Shown piece after piece: positions 45,948 to 55,711 of a DNA stretch of 64,000 bases (within the stretch, counting starts at the first letter, position 1; each line of letters starts with the position of its first letter). A program made the position numbers and the translations under genes. Source of the DNA: JAWKOK01 sp963765875 (GTDB lineage: Bacteria; Chloroflexota; Anaerolineae; Caldilineales; Caldilineaceae); NCBI GenBank assembly GCA_963765875.1, contig CAVXYK010000019.1, positions 1 to 64,000 on the forward strand, given 5' to 3'. The notes under the pieces are model-generated. The model was not told where the DNA came from, ran no database searches, and saw only the letters and a program-made list of their open reading frames with translations.

Positions 45948-47288
45948 CTACAGCTCATTGCGGTAGGCATAGGTACGCCGGTAGCCGTAGTCAGTGCTGA
46001 AGCTGCCGAAGAGCTTTTTGCTGGCTTTGCTCAGCGGATAGCGCCCCAGTGAGCGTGTGCCGCGTCGCACAATCTGTGTGGGGCTGTAGGTCTTGCGGCA
46101 GAGCCAGTCGTAGGCCGAGCGCAATTCATCTACCGTGAAGTTCTTTGGGATGAACGTCACGTGCGCCGTGTCATAGTGGCTCCAGGGCAGATCCAAGAGG
46201 CGATTCTCACTCTCGACAACATCGCGGAAGGGCGTGCCGGGATAGGGCGTCAGCATGGTTGTGCTGATGCTATCAAGTTCACTGGTGCGGATGAAATCCC
46301 ACATGGCTTGGAAAGTCTCAGGCGTATCCTCGTCGAAGCCCATGACAAAGAGGCCGACGACGCCGATACCGGTGGCGCGAATTTTACGAATGGCCTCTTC
46401 AGCACTGCTGGCATGGCCCTTAGACTTGCCGCCCAAGGAACTGCGGTTGTCCGGGTTGACGCTCTCGAAGCCGATGAAATGTTTATCGAGGTGGGCGGCA
46501 ACGCTCATCTCGAGCAATTCCGGGTGGTCAGCGACACTCATCTCGGACTGGCAGGTCCAGCCTTGTAGATCGAGTTTGGAAAGTGCGCCAAACAGATCTG
46601 CGCAGTAGTCCGGATCGGTTGTGAAGTTCAGACCGAAGTTGTCATCGGTCAGGAAGAAGCGCTTGATGCCCCGGCGCTCAATCTCATCGACGACTTCGTC
46701 AATTGGACGCAGCCGCATGCGCTGACCGCTGACGCGAATGGCAGTGCAGAACGAGCAATTTCGCGGGCAGCCGCGGGTGATCTCCAAATAGGGTGTCCAG
46801 TAGTTGTTCTTCTCGTCCACCATCTCGATCACGCGATCGCTGATGTTGGCGATACCGGTCAGATCAGCCCAGGTTTCATCTGTGTAGTAAGGCTCCATGC
46901 CCTTGATGCCCTCGGAGCCAAAATCTTTGATGACCTGTTGCCAGGTGAAATAGCCTTCTCCGACCATGACGCTATGGGCAAAAGTCTTGACGTGTTCGGG
47001 CATGAGCGTTGAGTGCACGCCGCCAATCACGACGCCGGCGCCCTGCTTCATGACTCGACGGGCGACAACTTCGGCGCGCTCAATGTTGACTGACATTGAC
47101 GTGATGCCGACCAAGTCTCCCTCTGACAAGGTATCAAACGGGAGGTCCTTCAGATTCTCATCCCAGATCTCGACCGGAATCTCATCCGGGACGAGTGATG
47201 CCAGGCGCATCAAGGTATAGGGAGAACCTGGAGACTTACCAAATATCCGGCCATCACGCTTGGGGCGAATCAATACTACACGTCGCAT
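45948..47288 (-). CDS. B12-binding-domain radical SAM protein
   Basis: 446 residues. N-terminal cobalamin-binding Rossmann domain (EGDLVGITSMSVNIERAEVVARRVMKQGAGVVIGGVHSTLMPEH), then a radical SAM barrel with RGCPRNCSFCTA (CX3CX2C) that binds the 4Fe-4S cluster, TDDNFGLNF, and LFVMGFDEDTPETFQAMWDFI. Related to BchE and methylthiolation or methyltransferase families; the reaction is unknown. ATG 47288 has GGAGG upstream. With rdhA, it is the second putative corrinoid protein in this region. Confidence 0.9.
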   Translation of the reverse strand: MRRVVLIRPKRDGRIFGKSPGSPYTLMRLASLVPDEIPVEIWDENLKDLPFDTLSEGDLVGITSMSVNIERAEVVARRVMKQGAGVVIGGVHSTLMPEHVKTFAHSVMVGEGYFTWQQVIKDFGSEGIKGMEPYYTDETWADLTGIANISDRVIEMVDEKNNYWTPYLEITRGCPRNCSFCTAIRVSGQRMRLRPIDEVVDEIERRGIKRFFLTDDNFGLNFTTDPDYCADLFGALSKLDLQGWTCQSEMSVADHPELLEMSVAAHLDKHFIGFESVNPDNRSSLGGKSKGHASSAEEAIRKIRATGIGVVGLFVMGFDEDTPETFQAMWDFIRTSELDSISTTMLTPYPGTPFRDVVESENRLLDLPWSHYDTAHVTFIPKNFTVDELRSAYDWLCRKTYSPTQIVRRGTRSLGRYPLSKASKKLFGSFSTDYGYRRTYAYRNEL

Positions 47289-47468
47289 ACTACCATTTCC
47301 TCCGCTGCCGACTCGACGGAAAATCCACAATGGATTTCCGCAATAAATCGCCAATCTTCAAAAACAACCGCCGCGCATCATAACACAGTTCGATACCGGC
47401 GGCAAGAATTTGTATAAAAGTGACTATAAAAATTGATGAACCAACGGGCTGACCCCGATCCTACTCTG

Positions 47469-47702
47469 CTACTCTTCAGACCATCCATCGAAAGCTTCGG
47501 TCTCATCACCGGGCTGCCACTGGCGGACGCGCAGTTCAGCCTCGCCAAGCTTTTGCTCGCAGTAGGCGGCCAAAGCAGCGCCGGCTTCATAGCGAGTTAG
47601 CGACTCTTCGAGGGACAATTCGCCGGTCTCCAGCGATTCCAGTACCTCTTCCAACTGGGCATAGGCTTCTTCGTAGGTTAGATCTTCGGCGATGTCGGCC
47701 AT
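47469..47702 (-). CDS. xseB: Exodeoxyribonuclease VII small subunit
   Basis: 77 residues of the XseB coiled-coil family: LTYEEAYAQLEEVLESLETGELSLEESLTRYEAGAALAAYCEQKLGEAE is diagnostic. It forms the stalk that binds the large subunit XseA and degrades single-stranded DNA. No xseA is nearby, although the two are often adjacent. The tail (VRQWQPGDETEAFDGWSEE) is acidic. ATG 47702 chosen because the family begins there. Confidence 0.93.
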   Translation of the reverse strand: MADIAEDLTYEEAYAQLEEVLESLETGELSLEESLTRYEAGAALAAYCEQKLGEAELRVRQWQPGDETEAFDGWSEE

Positions 47703-48082
47703 AAGAGCTGCTTCCCTTTCCACTCCTGGGTCTACTGCAATAGGGCTTTACTCACCACGAAGGCTCGGATATGACACAGTGATGACAGAGAGGTCCTACT
47801 GGAGAAACCTGTGATCATCTGCGTGCAACTGTGGCCGAGCGCACTTTTGGCGTTGGGCCCACTCATTCATCAGATTTGAACGACGACCGTTCATGAAGTG
47901 ATATTGTACCAGAATTCGGGCAAATTGCTGGAAAAGAATCGGTCGGTTACACTCCGTCCTGTGACCGGAGATGATATAGGTTCACCTACCCACAGGAGCC
48001 GGACAGGTAGGGAAACCTGCCCTACGACAATTGTTTAGCGAGCGACTAGAGCGTGAAGCAAACTGACTCTGAGAGGTACAGA
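47703..48082. other. Intergenic with repeat fragments
   Basis: Contains GTCTACTGCAATAGG (47731) and CATCTGCGTGCAACTGTGGC, of the GCAGTGGA family, and a nested palindrome CAGGTAGGGAAACCTGCCCTAC (48004-48025), whose GGAAACCTGCCC also occurs at 31569. No gene seen. Confidence 0.5.
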
Positions 48083-48946
48083 ATGTTGGATTTCGAGGAT
48101 TTTGGCAGTTTTGAAGATTTTGGCAGCGGCGTCGAAAGCACCGAAGTGCCCTCTATCACGTTGGACGGCACGCCCGTTGTCGTCTGCCTCATTCCCGATC
48201 TTCTGTTCGCCACCAGGTTCACCGACGTGATCGCCGCAGTTGGCGGGCAGCCGGTCATCGTTGAGACGCCGGATACTTTCGTGATGGCCATGGATCGCTA
48301 TTTCCCGGTGTTGGCGCTACTTGATCTCAACACGTCCGGTGACTGGGCCAACGCGATTCAGCGCTGCAAACGGAGACCGCACACAAGTCAGATCCCGATT
48401 ATCGCCTTTGGTAGCCATGTCGATGTTGAAACGTTGAAGGCAGCGCGAGTTGCCGGTGCAAATCATGCCTGGGCTCGCAGTCGGATGGTGGATGAACTGC
48501 CGGATGTTGTTGCCCGTCATGTAAATCCGCCGGTCCGCGAGTTGGCCGGGTGCAGCGAAGGTTTGAGCGATCAGGCTCTGCTGGGTATCGAAGCCTTCAA
48601 TCAGCGGGACTATTTTGAGCAGCACGAGTATTTCGAGACCGCCTGGCTGAACGAACCCGGGCCAATTCGCGAGGTCTATCGAGGGATTCTGCAAGTCGGC
48701 GTCGCCTTCCTGCAGATTGAAAGAGCCAACTGGACGGGAGCAATCAAGATGTTCCGACGTGGATTGCCTCGCCTGCGCGCGCTGCCCGAACAGTGTATGG
48801 GCATTGAAATCGCCTCATTTCGGCGTGCGGCCGAAACGATCCATCTTGAGGTGACAAGATTCGGGCCGGAGCGCCTTGATGAGTTCGATCAGGCCCAGTT
48901 TCCGATCATAGAGATGGTCAATCTACAGACAGGTAAGATTGGATGA
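48083..48946 (+). CDS. Receiver-like domain fused to DUF309
   Basis: 287 residues. After an acidic start, residues 25-140 look like a degenerate response-regulator receiver (VVVCLIPDLLFATRFTDVIAAVG, ALLDLN, PIIAFGSHVDVETLKAARVAGANHAW). Residues 160-250 are DUF309 (GIEAFNQRDYFEQHEYFETAWLNEPGPIREVYRGILQVGVAFLQIERANWTGA), an all-helical family with conserved H-E. Fusion of the two is unusual in my view. ATG 48083 has GAGAGG upstream. Role unknown. Confidence 0.78.
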   Translation: MLDFEDFGSFEDFGSGVESTEVPSITLDGTPVVVCLIPDLLFATRFTDVIAAVGGQPVIVETPDTFVMAMDRYFPVLALLDLNTSGDWANAIQRCKRRPHTSQIPIIAFGSHVDVETLKAARVAGANHAWARSRMVDELPDVVARHVNPPVRELAGCSEGLSDQALLGIEAFNQRDYFEQHEYFETAWLNEPGPIREVYRGILQVGVAFLQIERANWTGAIKMFRRGLPRLRALPEQCMGIEIASFRRAAETIHLEVTRFGPERLDEFDQAQFPIIEMVNLQTGKIG

Positions 48947-48952
48947 GCGCTG

Positions 48953-50438
48953 TTACCAATCGAGCGCAAGCAAGCGACTTAGCTCATCAGGCGTGGTGGT
49001 GCCGCGCACGCGGACTCTTCGGAGTTCAAAGAGGTTGTTGCTGTCATGGGTCGCGCCCTGTACGGTGGTCAGACCAGCCCAATAGCCGGCGCTATTGAAG
49101 ATGTCGATGGTTGACTGATCGTACTCGCCGGCCGGGTAAGAGATGAAGCGCGGTCGTTTCCCCAACTCATATTCAATCGTCTCCATGCTCCCAAGCGCCT
49201 GCCAGACCAAGTAGTCCGCGTTCTGCCCCTTGAGGGTGACATGGTTGCGTCCATGCGATTCAATATGCATGCCGCCGGCACGCATTTCCCGCAACATATC
49301 CCACGAAAAATAGGCCGGTCGCTCTTCATCAATGAAGTCAGTGACGACGAAGAACATAGCAGTCATGTTGCGTTCCGCCAACGCCGGGAATGCATTTGTG
49401 TAGTTATCGCGATAGCCGTCATCAAATGAGATGATTACCGGCTTCTCAGGCAATACGCTTCCCTGGGCAAGGTGAGCGGCAAAGTCATAGAGACTGATTG
49501 TTGTGTATCCGTCTGCCTGCAACCGATCCAGATGGCTTGCGAAATCTGCCGGTGCGATAGAAAGATCTTTTCGATAGATATCGGCGTCTGCAGGCGGAAT
49601 GCTCACATAGTGATACATGAGGATGGGCACTTGGACCGTACGTGGGGCTCCGTCTGGCGTAGGTGCAATATCGGGTCCCGGACTGGGCGTTGATACCGAC
49701 ACCGGCTCCGGCGTGGGTGTCGACTCCGGTGTCGGCGTCGGTATCAGGACCAGCATTGCGTCATTTTCGGTGCTCAGCGTGATTGACGAGGCGCCGGTAA
49801 GGGCTGCACCATCCGTGATCGGCATTGTCGAGCTAATCACGAGGCCGGTTGACAGGCTAAGGGGCACGCTCGGAGAGATCGAGAGCGAACCCGTGAGTGA
49901 CCCGGTTAAAGACTCGGTGACCGTCATCGCCAGCAGCTCGTTCAACCCCATGGGCAGTTCACTTGAGCCGACGACTGGAAGCGTAATGCCTTCTGTTTCG
50001 GAGAGTACCAGCGAGCGAGAGTAGAGTGATGATTCACGCTCATCACCAAACACTGTCCTGTCAAAAACCCCAATGTCTGGATTGGCAAGGGGTGAAATCG
50101 AGACGGATGTAGCTGTCGGCATTTGGGTCGACGAAGGCCCCGCTGACGTTTTGGGGGTAGGAGAGGCCATCGACATGGATGTTGCTGTGGATGCCGCTGT
50201 AGACGTCGCTTTTGATGTAGGCGTGGCAGTGGGCTGTACAGTTGCGCGCACAGGTTCTGTCGCCCCGGCAACCGCGGCCACCTCAGGCGCGACCGGTTCC
50301 TTCGCCGGTGCTTCGGCGTAGGACGCAACACAGGCTGCCACGACCAGCAGCGATACCGATCAGTAGTGTTACAACCAGGGCGGTACGCTGCCAAGGATTT
50401 AGAATTTTTTGACCATGCAATGACTGTTCTTGACCCAT
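48953..50438 (-). CDS. Exported polysaccharide deacetylase (N-terminal frameshift likely)
   Basis: C-terminal NodB domain (about 220 residues): VPILMYHYVS, VIISFDDGYRDN, GMHIESHGRNHVTL (metal His pair), ISYPAGEYDQSTI. A long Pro/Thr/Ser-rich spacer of some 230 residues precedes it, as in surface-anchored enzymes. The frame read from 50341 starts inside a hydrophobic segment (LLVVAACVASYAEAP). An ATG at 50438 opens another frame ending in TALVVTLLIGI, so one extra base near 50345-50352 would join them into a normal signal anchor. Substrate probably N-acetylated glycan of the envelope. Confidence 0.82.
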
Positions 50439-50613
50439 TCAAAAATAGTATCATGAGAATTTAGCGGTTCGCAACAAATTATGACTGTGATATTCACGTG
50501 TCTTGTTTTGCAATTTCTGTGGTAAAATTTACACAGCTTGCAGCATAAACCGTATCTGCATCGGGTCAGCCGGAAAAATAGCGGCTTAACCTGGGGACCA
50601 AACGAGAGAAGTC

Positions 50614-51489
50614 ATGTATCGAGAAAGAATTCGAGATCATTACGACCGCCTAAGCCGTAGCTATCGTCGCGTCGCCGACTATATTATGAGCAATTATTAT
50701 GAGGTGTCGTTCATGACAGCGGCGCAACTGGCCTACGCCGTGGGTGTAGATACGACCACCGTCGTCCGATTCTCCCAGCGACTAGGCTACAATGGCTATC
50801 CAGAGCTACTGATTGATATCCGCGCGCAGGTCCGCGATGAAATCTACACGGCCTATGAACCCAATGAGTTGACGCCCAATGATCCCGCCGCAACATTCCT
50901 GGATCGTGCAGAGCAGGAGAAGCACAATCTGAATCAGATGTTGGTCCACAATCCACCGGGACATGTGCGAGATGTCGCCGATATGTTGGAGGGCGCCGAA
51001 AAGATCCTGTTGGTTGCTGACGGTTATGCAGATGCTGTGACGTCGACGATTGCCCAGCAACTTCGTCATCGAGGAATCATGGCTGAAGCGATCGATCAGG
51101 ACCGGGTAAAACGAGCGGCAACGCTGGCGACGCTGACTGAGACAACATTGGTGATTGGGGTTAGCGCGACTGAATATGGCGATGAAGTGGCTCGCGTGCT
51201 TCAGTTTGCACGAGGGCAAGGGTGTGGGACGCTGGGCGTCGTTGGCTCTCTAGCCAGCCCGGTCAACCGCATGACCGACCTGGTCATATACGCCCCGACC
51301 GATGTAATCGGCCCGCTGCCCAGTATCGTCTGCCTGGCTGCGGCGTTATCTGCATTGGTTCAGATCGCCAGCCAGGACAGCGCAGACTCGGTCCAGGAGT
51401 TTGTGGATGAGTTCGAGGGCGTCTACCGCTATCTAACCGATCCGCAGATGGATTTGCCAGGGTCGTCCAAGGGTAGCAACAAAGCCTAA
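50614..51489 (+). CDS. RpiR/MurR family transcriptional regulator
   Basis: 291 residues. N-terminal HTH_6 domain (DYIMSNYYEVSFMTAAQLAYAVGVDTTTVVRFSQRLGYNGYPEL) and C-terminal SIS sugar-phosphate isomerase-like domain (ILLVADGYADAVTSTIAQQLRHRG, TLVIGVSATEYGDEVARVL). Such proteins sense phosphosugars. It is alone on the plus strand and ended by a long hairpin shared with the convergent glycosyltransferase. Confidence 0.9.
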   Translation: MYRERIRDHYDRLSRSYRRVADYIMSNYYEVSFMTAAQLAYAVGVDTTTVVRFSQRLGYNGYPELLIDIRAQVRDEIYTAYEPNELTPNDPAATFLDRAEQEKHNLNQMLVHNPPGHVRDVADMLEGAEKILLVADGYADAVTSTIAQQLRHRGIMAEAIDQDRVKRAATLATLTETTLVIGVSATEYGDEVARVLQFARGQGCGTLGVVGSLASPVNRMTDLVIYAPTDVIGPLPSIVCLAAALSALVQIASQDSADSVQEFVDEFEGVYRYLTDPQMDLPGSSKGSNKA

Positions 51490-51501
51490 GGCCGCTGCAA
51501 A

Positions 51502-51567
51502 AAATTGAATCCCTGTTTGATTATGCTTGCGCAGAGGCTTGCAGGCCGTCAAATAGGGATTCAATTT
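51502..51567. terminator. Long hairpin between convergent genes
   Basis: 19-base arms (51502-51520 and 51549-51567; AAATTGAATCCCTGTTTGA) pair with one G-T mismatch; outer bases GGCCG/CGGCC extend it. Likely bidirectional terminator for the RpiR gene and the glycosyltransferase. Confidence 0.7.
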
Positions 51568-51583
51568 CTTTGAACGGCCTGAC

Positions 51584-53044
51584 TCAGCGCTTTTGCAACG
51601 ATTTCGGCTTGGCTGAAAGCAGGCCGATAGCCAGAAACGCCAGGATATAGCCCAGGTAGTTCTCGTTGAAAAAACGGCTGGCGTAGAAGAAGCCAAATAG
51701 AAAGACAGCATAGTGCCAGGCAGCATTGCTCAATGTATTATCGCGCTGCTGGCGGCGAAGGAACCAGAGCATGAGCGGCACGGCAATCAACAGCTCGGTC
51801 AACCAGAACGGCCATTGATCGAACCGGTCCGTGACCAGCCCAAGCGCTAGCACGAAATTACTCCCGCCCCATCCCCAAATCTGATATCCAGTCTCCCCTT
51901 GCCCGCTGCTCCACCGCCAGACATCGTCATAGAGCGCTGAGACATCCCAGAGGACGTACGGAAGCATTATGGCGGCAAAGACCAGCAGAGCGGGCCATGC
52001 ACGCGCAATGATCGAGGGAATCGCGCGAATCAGATCGCCCCAAGTGCGACCCGGCGACCGATCTCCCTGCAACAGCAGCAGACCAAAAAAGGGCGCCAGA
52101 AACCAGGCCGTGGGTTTGCTGGCACAGGCCAGCCCAAAGAGCGCCATTGCCCCCCACATCCACCAGCGGTTTGCCGCTCCGGATTGCACCCCATCGTACC
52201 AAATCTTCCATGCAACAAGACTCAAGATGATCCAGCTCAGGACAAAGACATCATTCTGGCCGAAGATCACGTCAAGGGCCATGAGCGGATTGAGCGCTAG
52301 CAGGGCGACAAGCGCCAACTTCTTGCGCTCGCCATTCACCAGACGGGGGGCGAATACCAGTGCGATTGCCAGAAGGAGCAAGTACACGAGCCGCTGGTCG
52401 TAGAAGCCCAGCGCATTTCCGAAAAGGAAGAAAGGCGCGCTGAAGAGAAATGTCCACGGCAGGTAGGGATAGTGGTAGAGGGCGGTACGATACTCGTTAA
52501 AACCCCATTCAGCCATGGGCGTCTCGGTGTAGTCTTCAACATAGGGGTTCTTGCCGGAAAGCAGGTACTCGATTGTAGATTCTGTTTGGATGACCCCGCC
52601 ATCATGGGTATAGCTGGCGGGACCGCTGCCCTGGCGCAACAGGATCAGCTCTGCCGTCGGCAAAAAGAGTGCAGCAACCAGAATGACTGTCAGCACTATC
52701 CATTTGGCCCTGCTCCGCCATGTTCCGACGGGCAGAAGATCGACGATTAGGTAGATCAGCACAGCGCCGAGGGTAGTGGCAAAGAGAATCAGCCCAAGAG
52801 GTTCGCCAGGGCGCGGCCCGACTTCGCCCATTGCTTGAACGCCATTTTCTGACAACAGGCGGCCCAGAATAGGGTGACGCAGTATGTCCTGGAGTCGCAA
52901 CGGCAGAGCTGCAGATACCGCCAGGCCAAGAATCTGTAGGTGGGCAAAGGTCAGCAAGGCGATTAGCAGCGCATCCCAGCCAGGTCGCGTTGCCGGTTTC
53001 CCGTCCTGACGATTGGCCTCCGCTAGATCTTGCGTTTCAGTCAT
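51584..53044 (-). CDS. Multi-span membrane glycosyltransferase-like protein
   Basis: 486 residues with about eleven hydrophobic helices, resembling GT-C mannosyltransferases (GT87/PIG-M-like): an acidic loop after an early helix (DGGVIQTESTIEYLLSGKNPYVEDY) and LIALNPLMALDVIFGQNDVFVLSWIILS. It probably uses a polyprenyl-phosphate sugar at the membrane. The ATG at 53044 overlaps the TGA of the beta-propeller gene (TGATG), so both are translated together. Substrate unknown. Confidence 0.78.
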   Translation of the reverse strand: MTETQDLAEANRQDGKPATRPGWDALLIALLTFAHLQILGLAVSAALPLRLQDILRHPILGRLLSENGVQAMGEVGPRPGEPLGLILFATTLGAVLIYLIVDLLPVGTWRSRAKWIVLTVILVAALFLPTAELILLRQGSGPASYTHDGGVIQTESTIEYLLSGKNPYVEDYTETPMAEWGFNEYRTALYHYPYLPWTFLFSAPFFLFGNALGFYDQRLVYLLLLAIALVFAPRLVNGERKKLALVALLALNPLMALDVIFGQNDVFVLSWIILSLVAWKIWYDGVQSGAANRWWMWGAMALFGLACASKPTAWFLAPFFGLLLLQGDRSPGRTWGDLIRAIPSIIARAWPALLVFAAIMLPYVLWDVSALYDDVWRWSSGQGETGYQIWGWGGSNFVLALGLVTDRFDQWPFWLTELLIAVPLMLWFLRRQQRDNTLSNAAWHYAVFLFGFFYASRFFNENYLGYILAFLAIGLLSAKPKSLQKR

Positions 53045-55056
53045 CAATTCCGCCCTTTCAGGCCGTATAGCTTGTTGTCCGAACTCGTCGAGAAGAGATA
53101 TGGATTGCTGACGGCTCCGCCTCGCAGATTGCGGGGAATGTAATTGTCGCCGACTTCGACGCCCTCCTGCGCAGTAAAAACCTCGACACTGCCGTCTTCC
53201 AAGAAGACCATCACGCTCTCACCATCTGTGATGGGACCGCTGACCACACGCGATGTGAGGTTGGCAGTCCAGAGCAGCTCACGCGTATCACGGGAGTAGC
53301 TACGCAGTTGGCTGTCGCCGGCTACATAGAGCCTGAATGCGTCGATGGCCAGATAGCGGGGCACCTGATCGCCTTCATACCAATCAAGAAACGCACCGGT
53401 ATTGGCGTCGAGCAGATAGACCTCGCCATTGGTCGCCCCAACATAGAGTTCGGCTAGCGATCGCACTCCCGGTGAGGCATAGAGCGGAGCCGTCGAGGGA
53501 AATGCCCCGTCAAACAAGGCATACTCCCAGATTTTCCGAGCCTGGTTGACTTCATCCTCGATCTCGATGATGGTCGATTCTAGCGCCCATACCTTGTCGC
53601 CAACGACATAAATCAGCTGATCGCCAATTGCGGGCAGGAAGAACTCCCGCCCCGAAGCGTCAAAGGTCTGTAGCAGATCGCCATTGTCCACCCTGATCCA
53701 GCGCAATCTAGAGTTTTCGCCTCCTCGACCAACGACATATACCCACTCTCCAGCGATGGTCACGCCGGCCGAAGGGGTCATCTCGGTCGGCCTTTGCCAT
53801 TGCGTACCCGACTCGCGCACGGCGTATACGACACCCAGTTCGTCAATGGCAAAGACGACCGAATCCTGGACGGCCGGTGACCGGTTGATCCGATTTTCAA
53901 TGGCCTGTCGCCATTTCTGATTTCCGCCCTGGCGATCTATGGCATAGACATGACCGTCTTCGTTCGCGGCAATGACTGAACCGCCGGAAACCACAACGGG
54001 TGATGAGAACGGTTGGCCGGTATCATAGCCGCCCTCAGTCCAATGGGCGTCGTACGAAGGCAGCGGAATACGGTTGACCCAATTTTGGTTGCGCCGGTTC
54101 ACATATTCGAGCGGAAAATCGTCTTCTGGAATGGCCGTGGGAACGGGTGTCAAGCCAAGGTCGTTGGGCGGTGATTGGACTGCAAGCCAGCGTACGTCAT
54201 CCGGCTTGGCGCCCTCAGGCGCATCGCCGGGAAGTTCGTTGTTTCTCAGCAGCACGTCAGCCTGTCGAAGCCAGCCCCAGTTTCCATTTTGTGATGCATA
54301 CACCCATTCACCGGATCGCGTTCGTCCTTCCAACCAAATTTCGCCGCTCTCAAATTCTCCCTCATCACCGTAGTAGCTGCTCGGGCCTCGCCGTCGTTTG
54401 ACTTCGTTTTTTTCGATAAGGGCAAAAAGCCTGTCGACAACATAGGGAGTTGGAAGCTGCGTAGGCGTTGCAGTCGGCAACGGCGTCGGAGGCGGCATCT
54501 GTGTGGCTGTGACCGTGGCAGGCAAGGGTGTAGGGGGCACCTGATTCACTGGCGGTGTCAACAGCGGTGATATTGGTGGATCGGCCGGCATTGGCGTGGG
54601 CGTGACCGGCACAGGCGTTGATTGTCCCTGCACGTAAGGCAGATTCAGTGAGACTGTTACCGTGCCTTCTTGTCCTTCCATCGGTGTTGGCTGAATGGCT
54701 TGTTGTCCAGATGAATCCTCAACCCCTGTGTTCAAAGGATCTGCCGGATCGGATCCAGGCAGTTGCACGACAGGCTGCGGCGTTGGCGTAAAGCCAAGAT
54801 CGATTACGACTGGATTCGCCTGCTGGGTGATCATGTCTTCAGCCACCCGTGTAGCTCTGAAGTCGGGCGTAGGCAATACTTGCGGGGCATCGGTGGCGGT
54901 TGGCGTTGGCGTCGGCGCAAACGCAAGTTCCGAACGTTCAAGCAGGAACAGCCCCCCGACGATGACGATAGACGCGAGGATTATCACTACGCCTACAAAC
55001 AGCGACCTGGGCCGATCTCTAGAGGATGAAGAAGAATCAAAATCATAATGTGACAT
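53044..55056 (-). CDS. Membrane-anchored PQQ-like beta-propeller protein with SH3-like domain
   Basis: 670 residues. One N-terminal membrane helix (RSLFVGVVIILASIVIVGGLFLL, 18-40), a Pro/Thr-rich extracellular linker (40-205), an SH3b-like module (LFALIEKNEVKRRRGPSSYYG to GNWGWLRQADVLL, 210-270), then a PQQ/YVTN-type beta-propeller (SPVVVSGGSVIAANEDGHVYAIDRQGGNQKWRQ, repeats to 670). No PQQ-dehydrogenase catalytic motif, so likely a binding or sensory surface protein. First gene of the pair with the glycosyltransferase. Confidence 0.85.
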   Translation of the reverse strand: MSHYDFDSSSSSRDRPRSLFVGVVIILASIVIVGGLFLLERSELAFAPTPTPTATDAPQVLPTPDFRATRVAEDMITQQANPVVIDLGFTPTPQPVVQLPGSDPADPLNTGVEDSSGQQAIQPTPMEGQEGTVTVSLNLPYVQGQSTPVPVTPTPMPADPPISPLLTPPVNQVPPTPLPATVTATQMPPPTPLPTATPTQLPTPYVVDRLFALIEKNEVKRRRGPSSYYGDEGEFESGEIWLEGRTRSGEWVYASQNGNWGWLRQADVLLRNNELPGDAPEGAKPDDVRWLAVQSPPNDLGLTPVPTAIPEDDFPLEYVNRRNQNWVNRIPLPSYDAHWTEGGYDTGQPFSSPVVVSGGSVIAANEDGHVYAIDRQGGNQKWRQAIENRINRSPAVQDSVVFAIDELGVVYAVRESGTQWQRPTEMTPSAGVTIAGEWVYVVGRGGENSRLRWIRVDNGDLLQTFDASGREFFLPAIGDQLIYVVGDKVWALESTIIEIEDEVNQARKIWEYALFDGAFPSTAPLYASPGVRSLAELYVGATNGEVYLLDANTGAFLDWYEGDQVPRYLAIDAFRLYVAGDSQLRSYSRDTRELLWTANLTSRVVSGPITDGESVMVFLEDGSVEVFTAQEGVEVGDNYIPRNLRGGAVSNPYLFSTSSDNKLYGLKGRN

Positions 55057-55418
55057 AACAGATTCATTCTAGCAACAAACCTGGTACAAACAAAACCGAT
55101 TGGCCAGAGCATGCCCACTCGAATATCCCGGCAGAGATCAAATAGAACCTCCCCACTCATGAATGGTCTGGAGATTTCATCCTGCGTGCCACCTGCTTGC
55201 GTTTTGACCGTGCCGCCGTATAATTGATGTAGAAGGTGCATGATTCGGTCACAAGAGGCGCACTGCCGTAAGTTATGTCACAGATGGGGATAGATGTAAT
55301 GCGGTAAGCTGTTGCTGATTGGCAGCTGAAAAGAGCTGCTGCTTTTTGTTTGGCAGGGCCGCTTGCAGGTCGTGAGAATCATCCACATCCTCATGGCCTC
55401 CGTTTTCGAGGAATTGAC
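55057..55418. other. Divergent intergenic region
   Basis: Consensus -10 TATAAT at 55219-55224 and a small hairpin GCAGCT-N6-AGCTGC (55322-55339) followed by GCTTTTTG before the thioredoxin-fold gene, possibly a leader terminator. No gene seen. Confidence 0.45.
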
Positions 55419-55691
55419 ATGGTTAGCAGTCAGCAAGAAATGACGGCAGAGCTCGTCATCTATGTAGCCGAGCATTGCCCGATCTGTCACTATGCGTTTG
55501 AAGTTGCAGACGACATTCGCCAACGGTTTCCCGACGTAAACCTCCGCATCGTCGATCTGGAAACTGCCGATGAGGAGATCCCGGAACGTGTCTTTGCCAC
55601 GCCGACGTATCTTCTAAATGGCCGGGTTTGGTCATTGGGCAATCCATCGCCCGCTCAAGTTGTGGAAACGTTCGGCAAAATGGCTCAGTAG
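55419..55691 (+). CDS. Glutaredoxin/thioredoxin-fold protein
   Basis: 90 residues. Thioredoxin-like fold with a CPIC motif near the N-terminus (YVAEHCPICHYAFEVADDI), cis-Pro segment FATPTYLLNGRVWSLG. Probably a small dithiol redox protein or a thioredoxin-like domain with only structural role. ATG 55419 has GAGGA six bases upstream. The Crp/Fnr gene follows after 20 bases, likely one transcript. Confidence 0.82.
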   Translation: MVSSQQEMTAELVIYVAEHCPICHYAFEVADDIRQRFPDVNLRIVDLETADEEIPERVFATPTYLLNGRVWSLGNPSPAQVVETFGKMAQ

Positions 55692-55711
55692 CATTCGTAT
55701 TGTCTAGCTTG

